A stretch of DNA of 64,000 nucleotides from the NCBI GenBank assembly GCA_964521255.1, contig CAZFRM010000001.1:1-64000 (forward strand), in the 5' to 3' direction. How positions within the stretch are numbered: the first letter of the stretch is position 1; each line of letters opens with the position of its first letter. The notes under the pieces were generated by a model. That model was not told where the DNA came from and made no database searches. It was given only the letters and a program-made list of their open reading frames with translations. This document shows positions 44,471 through 54,027 of the stretch, piece by piece. The stretch comes from ZC4RG29 sp964521255 (lineage in GTDB: Bacteria; Bacteroidota; Bacteroidia; Cytophagales; Cyclobacteriaceae). The translations under genes were made by a program, and so were the position numbers.

Positions 44471-44547
44471 ATCAATTTTCAGAAAATCAAAATTTAATTT
44501 TAACATCGTCTGAAAAATTCTCAACTTTTCAGCATTCTCCCTGACCT

Positions 44548-45927
44548 ATGGAAACCTTAATTATTGTAGTCTTTATCATTGGCTACATGGGTATTGCGCT
44601 GGAGCATACCCTCAAGATCAATAAAACAGCAACAGCGATCTTAACCGGCGTAATTTGCTGGACCCTTTTTATCCTGGCGGAACCTACTGAATCCGTATTG
44701 AGCAGTTCATCTTACTCCAGCTTTCTGGAAATTCTCAAACTTGAGAAAGGACAGGATGCAATCGCACAACTAAGTGATGGCGAAATTTTCCGTGATTTTG
44801 TAAGCTTTGAACTAAGTGAACATCTTAGTGGTATTGCTCAAATCTTATTTTTTCTGATGGGCGCAATGACCATCGTTGAACTGGTAGATGCTCACCACGG
44901 TTTTCGTTTTATAACCGACCGGATAAAAACAAGAAAGATCAGTACCCTGCTGTGGATCATTTGTTGGGTAACATTTTTCCTGTCTTCAGTTTTGGATAAT
45001 CTTACCACATCCATTGTAATGATTTCGCTTATCCGAAAGCTGATTCATGAAAGAGAACTGAAACTGACATTTGCAGGGATGATAGTTATTGCAGCCAATG
45101 CGGGTGGAGCATGGACGCCTATCGGTGATGTTACCACCACCATGCTGTGGATTGGCGGGCAAATTTCAACTTTAAACATTATTAAAGTTTTATTCATACC
45201 GAGTGTTATTTGTATGTTGGTTCCATTGATTTATCTCAGTTTAAAATCAAAAGGAACCCTTGGACAACATGATGGACAACATGCAAAAAAACACGAGGAA
45301 GTATCGGGTGGAAAACTTATGTTGATCCTTGGCGTGGGCGCGTTGATTTTCGTTCCCGTATTTAAAACCATTACCCATCTTCCTCCTTATATCGGCATGC
45401 TGCTTGGTCTTGGTACATTATGGGTTGTTTCCGAGATGATTCATCCCGAGTTGGATGAGGCTGTCAAGAAAAACTATACAGCCGCCGGTGCACTTTCCCG
45501 CATAGACGTACCGAGTGTACTCTTCTTCCTGGGAATTTTGTTGGCTGTCGGATCATTGGAATCAATGCAAGTGTTACACCATTTCGCAACCATGCTCGAA
45601 AATACTTTCGGTGATCAACGTATTATAATAACTCTAATCGGTTTGCTCTCAGCTATTGTTGATAATGTACCACTGGTTGCAGCCAGTATGGGGATGTATA
45701 GTTTGGAGACATATCCTATGGATCATATGATATGGGAGTACCTCGCTTATTGCGCGGGAACGGGCGGAAGCATTCTCATCATAGGATCTGCTGCCGGCGT
45801 AGCTGTAATGGGCATGGAAAAAATTGATTTCATTTGGTATCTCAAACGTATAAGTTTCCTGGCCTTGATAGGATATCTTGGAGGAGCTGCAGCTTATTTA
45901 ATAATTCAACCTTTATTTGCTCACTAA
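44548..45927 (+). CDS. nhaD: NhaD-type Na+/H+ antiporter, copy 2
   Basis: 459 residues, a paralogue of the preceding gene. The C-terminal core SAIVDNVPLVAASMGMYS continues identically for about 40 residues, and VLDNLTTSIVMISLIRKL and GGAWTPIGDVTTTMLW correspond closely. Most divergence is in the first periplasmic loop (residues 45-85), where this copy has extra residues (LEILKLEKGQDAIAQLS), and in the His-rich loop. A recent tandem duplication would be more uniform; the pattern suggests an older one with kept functions. It is convergent with the dehydrogenase gene. Confidence 0.93.
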   Translation: METLIIVVFIIGYMGIALEHTLKINKTATAILTGVICWTLFILAEPTESVLSSSSYSSFLEILKLEKGQDAIAQLSDGEIFRDFVSFELSEHLSGIAQILFFLMGAMTIVELVDAHHGFRFITDRIKTRKISTLLWIICWVTFFLSSVLDNLTTSIVMISLIRKLIHERELKLTFAGMIVIAANAGGAWTPIGDVTTTMLWIGGQISTLNIIKVLFIPSVICMLVPLIYLSLKSKGTLGQHDGQHAKKHEEVSGGKLMLILGVGALIFVPVFKTITHLPPYIGMLLGLGTLWVVSEMIHPELDEAVKKNYTAAGALSRIDVPSVLFFLGILLAVGSLESMQVLHHFATMLENTFGDQRIIITLIGLLSAIVDNVPLVAASMGMYSLETYPMDHMIWEYLAYCAGTGGSILIIGSAAGVAVMGMEKIDFIWYLKRISFLALIGYLGGAAAYLIIQPLFAH

Positions 45928-45934
45928 ATATTAG

Positions 45935-47167
45935 TTACAGCAATTGCTGAATGGCAATTTCAAAAGAAGTCTGGGCAATGCCGGTTCTCTTTTGATTCAT
46001 GGAATATGTTCTCACCAGGGCGTTGCGAATTGTTTGTGAAATATCTCCGAAGATAGATTGATCTTCCATGCTCACCTGGTTTTCCATCATGTAGGCAAAA
46101 ACCCTCGCCATTCCACTGTTGGCTATAAAATCAGGGATGACCGTAAATTTCTGATCCGCATATAAGCCAGTAGGCCCAAAGAAAATTTCAGGATCATCAA
46201 ACGGCACGTTTGCGCCGCAGGAGAAAACTTCAAGTTTTGAAGCAATCATCCGATCGACCTGATCTCTTGTGATCAATCGTGAAGAAGCAGCCGGTATAAA
46301 GATTTCAAACTCCTGGTCCCATATTTTTTTCTCCAGCTCACCGTATGGCAACATATCCGGAGAAACCAATTTGTTGTTGCGTTTTGAAACGACAAGTTCT
46401 TTGATCTCATCATGCGTAAAACCATTCGCATTAAAGAGTCCGCCTTCACTTGACATGATGCCCACTATTTTCACACCCAACTGTGAAAGAAAAAATCCGG
46501 AGGCAGCACCTACATTTCCCCACCCCTGAATAACGGCACGCTTCTCGCGAAGGTCACCTCCCCACAAGTCGTAATAATGTTTAACTGCTTCCGCCACGCC
46601 ATAGCCTGTGCACATTGTGGCGATGGTATATTTTTTATTTACAACCGGTGTGTATCGTTCATCTTCAATCATCTTAACAACACCTTGACGAAGTTGCCCG
46701 ATGCGATTTACTTTTTGTGGTTCGGTCGGTTTAAAATAGCCGTTGAATACACCTTCCTGCGGATGCCATACGCCAACATCTTCTGTTATTGGAATTACTT
46801 CCGATATTTCATCAACATTTAAATCACCACCCGTGCCGTAGTAATGTTTTAACAAAGGCATAACGGCTGCATACCATCTTTTTAATACACCCAGCTTTCG
46901 CTTATCATTCGGATTGAAATTGATTCCTGATTTTGCGCCACCAATAGGCGGACCTGATACGGTAAACTTAACCTCCATTGTTTTGGCGAGTGACTCGACT
47001 TCCCGCTTGTCAAGTCCCTGTCGCATACGAGTACCACCACCTGCAGCGCCTCCCCGCAATGAATTTATTACAACCCATCCTTCGGCTTCTGTTTCAGGGT
47101 CTTTCCATTCAAAAACAATTTCCGGTCGTTTATTTTCGAATTTCGCCAGCAGTTCCTTCATGTTCAT
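45935..47167 (-). CDS. Glu/Leu/Phe/Val dehydrogenase family protein
   Basis: NAD(P)-dependent amino acid dehydrogenase, 410 residues. The substrate-binding segment is GPPIGGAKSGINFNP with its lysine, then GTGGDLNVDE with the probable catalytic aspartate. The Rossmann motif is VIQGWGNVGAASGFFLS, and PAASSRLITRDQ follows. Glutamate is the likeliest substrate, but leucine, valine or phenylalanine dehydrogenases share these motifs, so the symbol is left open. Confidence 0.9.
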   Translation of the reverse strand: MNMKELLAKFENKRPEIVFEWKDPETEAEGWVVINSLRGGAAGGGTRMRQGLDKREVESLAKTMEVKFTVSGPPIGGAKSGINFNPNDKRKLGVLKRWYAAVMPLLKHYYGTGGDLNVDEISEVIPITEDVGVWHPQEGVFNGYFKPTEPQKVNRIGQLRQGVVKMIEDERYTPVVNKKYTIATMCTGYGVAEAVKHYYDLWGGDLREKRAVIQGWGNVGAASGFFLSQLGVKIVGIMSSEGGLFNANGFTHDEIKELVVSKRNNKLVSPDMLPYGELEKKIWDQEFEIFIPAASSRLITRDQVDRMIASKLEVFSCGANVPFDDPEIFFGPTGLYADQKFTVIPDFIANSGMARVFAYMMENQVSMEDQSIFGDISQTIRNALVRTYSMNQKRTGIAQTSFEIAIQQLL

Positions 47168-47279
47168 AAGTAGTTGTTACAGGTAGTTTTAACGGATGCC
47201 AAAATACCAAATGATGAGCTTATAGATTTCTATTCGTTATAATTTGTTTTTCAGCATCTGAATAGCAATCGTTTTCAAT

Positions 47280-48359
47280 TTAAAATCCAATCATAATGCC
47301 GCCGGAATTATCCCGTTTTGCCCGCGTTACACTCCTCAGGCAATTCGCCTCATTTCGTACACGCAGCACGCCAAGAAATGCAAACACTATTGCCTCTTTG
47401 AATTCTACAACTTCATCGTCAGGAATAATTATGGAAATCTGATCGCTACAAACTTCTACCAGTCTGTACATAAGAAATGCATTGAAGGCGCCACCACCGG
47501 TGCATAACATTGTCATTGTCTTGTTTGATTTAGGAATAGCCATTGATATTTCAAACGCGATGGATTCAACAAATGTAGCCAGGCGATCCTCCAAAGAAAT
47601 TTTTTTCTCATCAAGGATGGGCTTGATGGATTTTATATAAATCTCATAACCAAGTGATGGTCTTTTTTTTCTTAATTTTTCATACGCAGCTTTCAATTCT
47701 TTTAACATTGTGTCATTTACTTTTCCATCAGCAGCAAGCGATCCATTTTTATCGTATGACAGATTCACATTTGACACCAGATCATTCAAACCCATATTTG
47801 CAAAGCATACATCGTATGCAATACGCCTGCCTTTAGATTCCATAGAAAGATTTGCAATTCCGCCAAGGTTAAGGCAAATATCGTATTCGTGAAATAACTC
47901 TCTGTCACCAACAGGTACAAGGGGAGCTCCCTGACCATTGAGCGATACATCCAATCTTCTAAAATCACACACTACCGGAATGCCTGTACTTGAATGTAGC
48001 GCATTGCCATTTCCAAGTTGAAATGTCAGGTTCTTTGCTGGCTGATGAAAAATGGTGTGGCCGTGCGAAGAAATAAATTTTATGCCTCTTAGTTTGTTCT
48101 TCATGATGAAGGCCTGAACCAATACACCCAGGTATTTGCCATATTCTACATCCAACAGCATAAGGTCTTCGCCCGTCAGCCTGTGCGCATTGCTTAACTT
48201 TTCTTTCCATTTAGAAGAATAGCGGACGGTTTGTGTTGCTTCAATAACATAAACCCACTTCCCTTCTCTTTGCTTTATCAGGCAACACACCATATCAACA
48301 CCATCCAGTGATGTACCTGACATAAGCCCGATTACTTTATATTTCCCTTGCGAATCCAT
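47280..48359 (-). CDS. anmK: Anhydro-N-acetylmuramic acid kinase
   Basis: Phosphorylates and opens 1,6-anhydro-N-acetylmuramic acid in peptidoglycan recycling. 359 residues. Signatures are GLMSGTSLDGVDMV, SSHGHTIFHQPA, DICLNLGGIANLS and LCTGGGAFNAFLM (actin-like ATPase fold). It is divergent from coaX with 35 bases between starts. No murQ is nearby. Confidence 0.95.
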   Translation of the reverse strand: MDSQGKYKVIGLMSGTSLDGVDMVCCLIKQREGKWVYVIEATQTVRYSSKWKEKLSNAHRLTGEDLMLLDVEYGKYLGVLVQAFIMKNKLRGIKFISSHGHTIFHQPAKNLTFQLGNGNALHSSTGIPVVCDFRRLDVSLNGQGAPLVPVGDRELFHEYDICLNLGGIANLSMESKGRRIAYDVCFANMGLNDLVSNVNLSYDKNGSLAADGKVNDTMLKELKAAYEKLRKKRPSLGYEIYIKSIKPILDEKKISLEDRLATFVESIAFEISMAIPKSNKTMTMLCTGGGAFNAFLMYRLVEVCSDQISIIIPDDEVVEFKEAIVFAFLGVLRVRNEANCLRSVTRAKRDNSGGIMIGF

Positions 48360-48394
48360 ATTTTTAGCAGATTGTCTTGTTAAATGTTTGATGC

Positions 48395-49114
48395 ATGAAC
48401 CTGATCATTGACTACGGAAACACTACCGCCAAGGTAGGAATTTTTGATCAGCACGAATTGAAAGAAAAATACAGTTTCAGCGAGCCAACGGCTTTGGAAA
48501 AATTTTTGAACACAACTGCTGCAGAGCATTTGATCGTAAGTTCTGTTAGCGCTGATCCGCAACACGTTCTGTCACAGGCTAAGGTATCGGGTAAGAAAAT
48601 GATTCTTAACCATCACTTGCCGGTTCCAATCTTAAATCACTACAAAACACCAAACACTTTAGGAATGGACAGAGTGGCTGCTGTTTGTGGCGCCGTAAAA
48701 CTTTTTCCCGATGAAAATACTCTAGTCATAAATGCGGGAACCTGCATCATTTATGATTTCATTGATAAAGAAAAAAATTATTGGGGTGGCGCTATTTCCC
48801 CAGGACTAACTATGCGTTTTAAGGCTGTTCATACGTTCACATCAAAACTTCCCATGGTAGAACCTATTGAAAGTCCTCCATTAGCTGGAAATACGACAGA
48901 AAAGAGTATACAAAGCGGAGTCATTAACGGCATGGCCTTGGAAATAAATGGAATAATTGATCGATATAGAGAAAAATACAATGATTTAAGGGTGATTTTA
49001 GGTGGTGGAGACGGGCGCTTTTTTGAAAACATGCTGAAAGCCTCCATATTTGCGGTCCCAAATATAGTTCTGGTCGGGTTAAACAGCATTTTGATCTATA
49101 ATGTCAATCGTTAA
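48395..49114 (+). CDS. coaX: Type III pantothenate kinase
   Basis: First step of coenzyme A synthesis. 239 residues. IDYGNTTAKVGIF (phosphate loop), LGMDRVAAVCGAV, INAGTCIIYDFID and ISPGLTMRFKAVH are the family motifs of the ASKHA fold. It heads a plus-strand envelope cluster, and its end overlaps the next gene by 14 bases. I chose ATG 48395; an out-of-frame ATG lies four bases earlier. Confidence 0.95.
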   Translation: MNLIIDYGNTTAKVGIFDQHELKEKYSFSEPTALEKFLNTTAAEHLIVSSVSADPQHVLSQAKVSGKKMILNHHLPVPILNHYKTPNTLGMDRVAAVCGAVKLFPDENTLVINAGTCIIYDFIDKEKNYWGGAISPGLTMRFKAVHTFTSKLPMVEPIESPPLAGNTTEKSIQSGVINGMALEINGIIDRYREKYNDLRVILGGGDGRFFENMLKASIFAVPNIVLVGLNSILIYNVNR

Positions 49115-50375
49115 AAGGTATTTTTTTCTCTTTTTCTTTAGCATAATCATTTCAGCAGAGACAATGGGGCAGGCGGCTCAGTCGCCATTTTCAACATTCG
49201 GTGTAGGTGAAAAATATGGCGACGCATTAATCCATAACCAGGGAATGGGCGGTATCGGTGTCGGAACTCCCCAATACTGGTTCCTCAATAATCAAAATCC
49301 AGCCTTACTGGTATATAATTCGCTAACTACATTCGAAACAGGAATTTTATTTGAATCTAAAAATATCAATTCCGACACCCTGGCTGAAAAAACGCAAGCT
49401 GGTAATATGAATTACATTGCAACAGCATTTCCAATTAAACCCGGTAAGTGGACTACATCCATTGGGTTGATGCCCTTTACCAATGTTGATTATAAACTAC
49501 AATACGATGATGATATAATTGGGAGTCCTTATAAAGCAATAACAACTGAAGAGGGATCAGGAGGGCTTGTACAATTATACTGGTCTAATGGTGTTAAATT
49601 AACGAAGCAGTTAGCCGTTGGCCTGAAAGCTGCTTATATATTTAGTTCTGTTAAAAATGAATACGCCAACTTCGTTAATGATCCTACTATACCACCTGCA
49701 TACCAGGTGAAAATCTCTGAACAAATTTACGTCAGGGATTTCATGTTTACAGGAGGACTCTCCTATAAGCTTGATTCCATTATGGGCGGGGATTACAACT
49801 TCTGTGCAGGAGCGATATATACTTTTGGTACCAATTTAAATACTGAGCGAAAGGTGAAGTTTTCACGGGATGATCTATTAGATAATGTAATTGATTCGCT
49901 CACGATACAGCAGGAAAATGGAAAGATCTACATACCTCAGGATATTGGGATAGGTTTTTCATTAAACAAAAATTATAATTGGACTATTGGAGTGGATTTT
50001 CATTACCAGAACTGGTCATCCTTCAAAAGCCTTAATGCTGAAGATGAAGAAGGGCTGGAGGAATCATGGGCGATTATGGCAGGAGCGGAGTTTGTTCCTG
50101 ACCCCTACTCAGTAGATAATTTACTTAAGCGAATGACGTACAGGGCTGGTGTCAGCGCTGAAAAATATCCATTTTTGGTGAATAATAAGCAGGTTAAGGA
50201 TTTTGGCATTAATTTTGGCCTTTCAGTTCCCGCGGGCCGCTCAAGTTTGAATTTGGCCTTTAGAGTAGGAAAACGGGGAAATAAAACAGAAAACATTTTA
50301 GAAGAAACCTATTATAAAGTATACTTCGGAATTACCTTAAACGATCAGTGGTTCATAAAAAGAAAGTTCGATTAG
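49101..50375 (+). CDS. Predicted outer-membrane beta-barrel protein
   Basis: 424 residues. A signal peptide (MSIVKRYFFLFFFSIIISAETMGQ) precedes SPFSTFGVGEKYGDALIHNQ, a start common to a Bacteroidota outer-membrane family loosely related to FadL-like porins. The remainder is alternating beta-strand sequence with aromatic ends, finishing in YFGITLNDQWFIKRKF. It overlaps coaX and is followed after two bases by the TPR gene. Substrate or role unknown; the neighbours suggest outer-membrane biogenesis. Confidence 0.8.
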   Translation: MSIVKRYFFLFFFSIIISAETMGQAAQSPFSTFGVGEKYGDALIHNQGMGGIGVGTPQYWFLNNQNPALLVYNSLTTFETGILFESKNINSDTLAEKTQAGNMNYIATAFPIKPGKWTTSIGLMPFTNVDYKLQYDDDIIGSPYKAITTEEGSGGLVQLYWSNGVKLTKQLAVGLKAAYIFSSVKNEYANFVNDPTIPPAYQVKISEQIYVRDFMFTGGLSYKLDSIMGGDYNFCAGAIYTFGTNLNTERKVKFSRDDLLDNVIDSLTIQQENGKIYIPQDIGIGFSLNKNYNWTIGVDFHYQNWSSFKSLNAEDEEGLEESWAIMAGAEFVPDPYSVDNLLKRMTYRAGVSAEKYPFLVNNKQVKDFGINFGLSVPAGRSSLNLAFRVGKRGNKTENILEETYYKVYFGITLNDQWFIKRKFD

Positions 50376-50377
50376 AA

Positions 50378-51739
50378 ATGACAAACAATATGAAAACAAC
50401 TTTATGGTCTGGCATGCTCTCTCTATCACTTACGTTGGGCATTGCATTTTCCGCAAGTGCACAATGTGGAAATGATTTCAACTTTGGAGAAGGAGAACAA
50501 AAAGCAATAGCTGAAACCAATTGGGTGATGCTTAAGGACGCCAAAACCAACGGCCATTTCGAACAGGCTGCTCCACAATTGAACTGGTTTCTCACTAACA
50601 TACCTAAACTCAACAAGACACTTTACATCTATGGCGCTGAAGTCTATGACGGTCTTGCTAAAAAAGAAGCCAACGCCGCGAAAAAGGCGATGTATGCTGA
50701 CTCTCTGATAATCATTTATGATCTTCGCTTGAAGCACACACCTTGCAACGAAGAGGCGTCTATTGCAAACCGCAAAGCACTTGCTGCATACCCTTACTTC
50801 CTGAACAATGATAAAGTAAAAGATCTCCTTGTGCTGATGGACAAAGCAATAGAACTGAATGGTAATAATGTGATGGATGGTACACTTATTCCTTACATGC
50901 AAACGGTTTGTATGAACAGATCAAAGTTCAAAAGTCTTACCGATGAGGAAATCATTCAACGTTACGATAAGCTGACGGAAATTATTGAGGCTAAAACGAA
51001 AAAGGCACAAAGCGAAGGCAAGCCCGTTGACAAGTATACCAAATACCAATCTGATGTAGATAATATTTTTTCAGGCTGCGGAGTTGTGATCGACTGTAAC
51101 ATGGTTAAGAAAACACTTGAGCCGAAATACAGGGCAAATCCAAATGATGCTGATCTTGCCAGGAAAATTTTCTCCTACATGCTTCAGGGAAAATGTACGG
51201 ACGATCCGCTGTGGCTGGAGACCGGTGAGAAGGTTTTTGAACAAACTCCGGATTATGGAATAGCAAAAAATCTTGCCATCAAATATTTAGCGGCTGAAAA
51301 TTATTCAAAAGCAGAATTATGGTTGAGAAAAGCTGTTCCCCTCGCATCTACTGGTAACGACAAAGCTGAAATTTTAATTCTACTGGGAAGCCTTAAAGCC
51401 AGGCAAGGTGATAAGCCTGGTGCGCGCGAGTTATACCGTCAGGCCCTTGGCGCTAGCGGTGGTAATAAAGATGCCTATGAAAAAATTGGAGACCTCTATA
51501 TGAACAGCGCGAAAGATTGTGCAAGAGAGAAAAGTTATGCGGAAGACCGGTTGATCTTCCTCGCAGCTTATGATATGTATTCCAAAGCCGGTAACCAACA
51601 AAAAATGGCTCAGGCAAAATCACAATTCCCCTCTACAACAGAATTATTTGAACAGAACTGGAACGAAGGAGAAATAAAAAAACTGGACTACTGTTGGGTT
51701 GGTGAAGCTGTGACACTAAGAACCAGAGGAAAAGATTAA
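50378..51739 (+). CDS. Secreted TPR-repeat protein
   Basis: About 453 residues. A signal peptide (MKTTLWSGMLSLSLTLGIAF, then SASA) begins at the second ATG (50390); ATG 50378 is two bases behind the previous stop and also possible. The C-terminal half has TPR-like helix pairs (NYSKAELWLRKAVPLA, LGSLKARQGDKPGARELYRQ). Six cysteines are scattered in the mature part. Probably a periplasmic scaffold, otherwise unrecognised. A strong terminator follows, so the upstream part of the cluster ends here in part. Confidence 0.8.
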   Translation: MTNNMKTTLWSGMLSLSLTLGIAFSASAQCGNDFNFGEGEQKAIAETNWVMLKDAKTNGHFEQAAPQLNWFLTNIPKLNKTLYIYGAEVYDGLAKKEANAAKKAMYADSLIIIYDLRLKHTPCNEEASIANRKALAAYPYFLNNDKVKDLLVLMDKAIELNGNNVMDGTLIPYMQTVCMNRSKFKSLTDEEIIQRYDKLTEIIEAKTKKAQSEGKPVDKYTKYQSDVDNIFSGCGVVIDCNMVKKTLEPKYRANPNDADLARKIFSYMLQGKCTDDPLWLETGEKVFEQTPDYGIAKNLAIKYLAAENYSKAELWLRKAVPLASTGNDKAEILILLGSLKARQGDKPGARELYRQALGASGGNKDAYEKIGDLYMNSAKDCAREKSYAEDRLIFLAAYDMYSKAGNQQKMAQAKSQFPSTTELFEQNWNEGEIKKLDYCWVGEAVTLRTRGKD

Positions 51740-51759
51740 GTATCAACATAAAGCAGAAC

Positions 51760-51786
51760 AGGCCATAGTCTCACTATGGCCTTTTT
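51760..51786 (+). terminator. Intrinsic terminator between TPR gene and lptC
   Basis: AGGCCATAG (51760-51768) pairs perfectly with CTATGGCCT (51774-51782) around TCTCA, then TTTT. lptC begins only nine bases later, so its transcription must read through or start within this region. Confidence 0.9.
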
Positions 51787-51794
51787 AATTTTAT

Positions 51795-52316
51795 ATGTAT
51801 CGTTATTTTATTCTGTTAGCCATTTCAGCAACCCTTGCTTCATGCTCGGATTCAGGGAATAAAGAAATTCTTGAGTACAAAGGGCCCTTGAGTGAAGCTG
51901 AGAACGTTGAACATTATTACACCGAGAATAATCTTGTAAAAGTAAAAATGACCGCAGAACAAATGTTTGAATTTCAAAATGGTGACCGGGAATTTCCAAA
52001 AGGTCTTTACATGGAATTCTATAATGAATTTGGTCGTATCTCATCTACCATTCGCGCCAATCATGCTTTCTATTTTAAAAAAGAAGATCAATGGCGAGGC
52101 CAGGGTAATGTAGAGGTAAAGAATATTGAGAAGAATGAACAACTCAATACGGAAGAACTCTTCTGGAAGCCAAAGGATCAAAAAATTTTCACTGAAAAGT
52201 TTGTGACCATCCGCCAGCAAAGCGACGTCATATACGGCGAAGGTCTTGAAGCAAAACAAGATCTTTCTTCGTACAAAATTTTAAAACTGAGTGGCGACCT
52301 TGAGATGGATGAGTAA
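51795..52316 (+). CDS. lptC: LPS export periplasmic protein LptC
   Basis: Predicted component that carries lipopolysaccharide from the inner-membrane LptB2FG exporter to LptA. 173 residues. Lipoprotein signal LLAISATLASC with lipidated C17, unlike the transmembrane anchor of E. coli LptC. The OstA/LptC beta-jellyroll is recognisable in FYNEFGRISSTIRANHAFY and FWKPKDQKIFTEKFVTIRQ, with GEGLEAKQDLSSYKI at the end. It lies 116 bases before a small membrane-protein gene. Confidence 0.88.
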   Translation: MYRYFILLAISATLASCSDSGNKEILEYKGPLSEAENVEHYYTENNLVKVKMTAEQMFEFQNGDREFPKGLYMEFYNEFGRISSTIRANHAFYFKKEDQWRGQGNVEVKNIEKNEQLNTEELFWKPKDQKIFTEKFVTIRQQSDVIYGEGLEAKQDLSSYKILKLSGDLEMDE

Positions 52317-52432
52317 ATAATGCGGTCGTGCCTGGATAGGAAGTGAATGCCTTACTTAATTTCATTTCTACTGCGAATTTTCATTGAAGTCTTATGTTAT
52401 AGCATTCTCTGTTTGTATAATTATTCATCTCA

Positions 52433-52588
52433 ATGAAATTATTGGACATTCTTATTCTATCTGCCGCTGCTGCTTTTGTCATTATCGCCATACATCAAAG
52501 CATGGTTTTAGGATTCAGCCATGGATATTGGGCGGTTATGGTGGCTACGCTTTTGTTTTTTGTGTATACCTTTAGAAAGCGTAAATAA
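52433..52588 (+). CDS. Small single-helix-pair membrane protein (51 residues)
   Basis: An ATG frame of 51 residues, MKLLDILILSAAAAFVIIAI at the start and FVYTFRKRK at the end. It has two hydrophobic segments (about 3-20 and 32-46), one short loop (HQSMVLGFSHGYW), and a basic tail, consistent with an inner-membrane hairpin with positive-inside topology. It ends three bases before the CorC/HlyC gene, so the two are probably translationally linked. The position between lptC and that gene suggests a conserved cluster member. Function unknown. Confidence 0.65.
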   Translation: MKLLDILILSAAAAFVIIAIHQSMVLGFSHGYWAVMVATLLFFVYTFRKRK

Positions 52589-52591
52589 CTC

Positions 52592-53845
52592 ATGGATCCC
52601 GACTTGATTTTATCAATCATCATTGCTCTTTTGTTTTTTTCTTTCTTTACAGGAATTGAAGTTGCTTTTCTATCGGCCAATAAGTTGCAAATTGAATTGC
52701 AAAGCAAACATGGAATCGCTTCTGGCAGAATCCTATCTTACTTCACAAAAAAAACTTTATATTTTAATGGCACAATCCTTACAGGAAAAATAGCAAGCCT
52801 TACCCTCTTTGTAATTTTCATATCCAGGTTTTTAAACACACATTTATTACAATCATTAAACAACAAAGTTTTTGCGATGATTGTCATCACTATAGTATCG
52901 ACAATTATCATACTTTTTGTTGCCGAGTTTTTCATCAAAAGGATTTTTCTGATCAGTCCCAATCGCATACTCTCTCTCTCTGCAACGCCTTTGCTTATTC
53001 TCCACATTTTGCTTTTTCCACTCGTGTTTATAATTCTAATCGTATCTAAAATTTTTATAAAGAAAAGTGCACAAGGAAATCAGGATGAAAAATCTGCTTT
53101 CGGAGTAACGGATATCAACCGGTATATCCGGGACATTCAAAATAGTAAAGGCGAAGAGGATACGACTGAATTAGAAACAAAGATATTTCACAATGCAATG
53201 GAGTTTAAATCCGTTCGCGTTCGCGAATGCATGATTCCACGCACAGAAATTGTTGCCGTCGCCATCGATGAGGGCATTGGAAAACTTAAAGATGCATTCG
53301 TAGAAAGTGGACATTCTAAAATTGTCATTTACAAGGAAAACATTGACGACGTAATTGGATTTTGTCATTCATCAGCGCTATTCAAAAAACCTGAGTCCAT
53401 CGAAGAAATTCTAACACCCATTATTACGGTTCCCGAAACCACAATGGCTAATGAGCTAATGATAAAATTCATAAACGAGCGAAAAAGCCTGGCTGTGGTA
53501 TTGGATGAATTTGGTGGCACTTCGGGCCTGGTTAGCATGGAAGATGTTATTGAAGAGATATTTGGAGATATTGAAGATGAGCACGATGAAGACAACCTCA
53601 TCGAACAAAAACTGGATGAAAAAACTTACTTGTTGAGCGCGAGATTAGAGATAGATTACCTTAACGATACATACCATTGGAAGCTGCCTGAAGGCGATTA
53701 TGAAACCCTGAGTGGGCTTATTTTGGCTTCTACGGAAAATATCCCTCAACCGGGAGAAAGAGTCCTTATTCCTCCTTATACCTTCATTGTCCAATCTACC
53801 CTTGATAACCGTATTGATATAGTTATGCTGGTAATTGAGGGGTAA
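52592..53845 (+). CDS. CorC/HlyC-family membrane protein (CNNM, CBS pair, transporter-associated domain)
   Basis: 417 residues. An N-terminal CNNM domain with about four transmembrane helices (GIEVAFLSANKLQIELQSKH) is followed by a CBS pair (VRVRECMIPRTEIVAVAID, then LAVVLDEFGGTSGLVSMEDV, EEIFGDIEDEHDE) and a C-terminal CorC_HlyC domain (YLLSARLEIDYLNDTY, LSGLILA). Members are linked to Mg2+/Co2+ transport or resistance; the ion is not evident. It is part of the envelope cluster. Confidence 0.92.
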   Translation: MDPDLILSIIIALLFFSFFTGIEVAFLSANKLQIELQSKHGIASGRILSYFTKKTLYFNGTILTGKIASLTLFVIFISRFLNTHLLQSLNNKVFAMIVITIVSTIIILFVAEFFIKRIFLISPNRILSLSATPLLILHILLFPLVFIILIVSKIFIKKSAQGNQDEKSAFGVTDINRYIRDIQNSKGEEDTTELETKIFHNAMEFKSVRVRECMIPRTEIVAVAIDEGIGKLKDAFVESGHSKIVIYKENIDDVIGFCHSSALFKKPESIEEILTPIITVPETTMANELMIKFINERKSLAVVLDEFGGTSGLVSMEDVIEEIFGDIEDEHDEDNLIEQKLDEKTYLLSARLEIDYLNDTYHWKLPEGDYETLSGLILASTENIPQPGERVLIPPYTFIVQSTLDNRIDIVMLVIEG

Positions 53846-53941
53846 TAAAAGTTAAAAACCGACTTATTTTTCAGAACCGGACGCTTAGAAAAAAAATCCC
53901 CGAAATTTCAAGGCCCTGTTTTTCTAATAAACATTAGAGAT

Positions 53942-53949
53942 TAAATTTG
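53942..53949 (+). promoter_or_regulatory. Putative housekeeping promoter (-7 element) of the PpiD/SurA gene
   Basis: TAAATTTG matches TAnnTTTG, 78 bases before the start codon. A T-rich TGTTTTTC about 20 bases upstream could serve as the -33 region. Confidence 0.5.
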
Positions 53950-54027
53950 CGGTCTTTATAAACTTCATAGCCTCGAATTGGCGTCAATTTGGAGGTTTTT
54001 CTTTAAAGCTTAATTATTTAAGATTCT

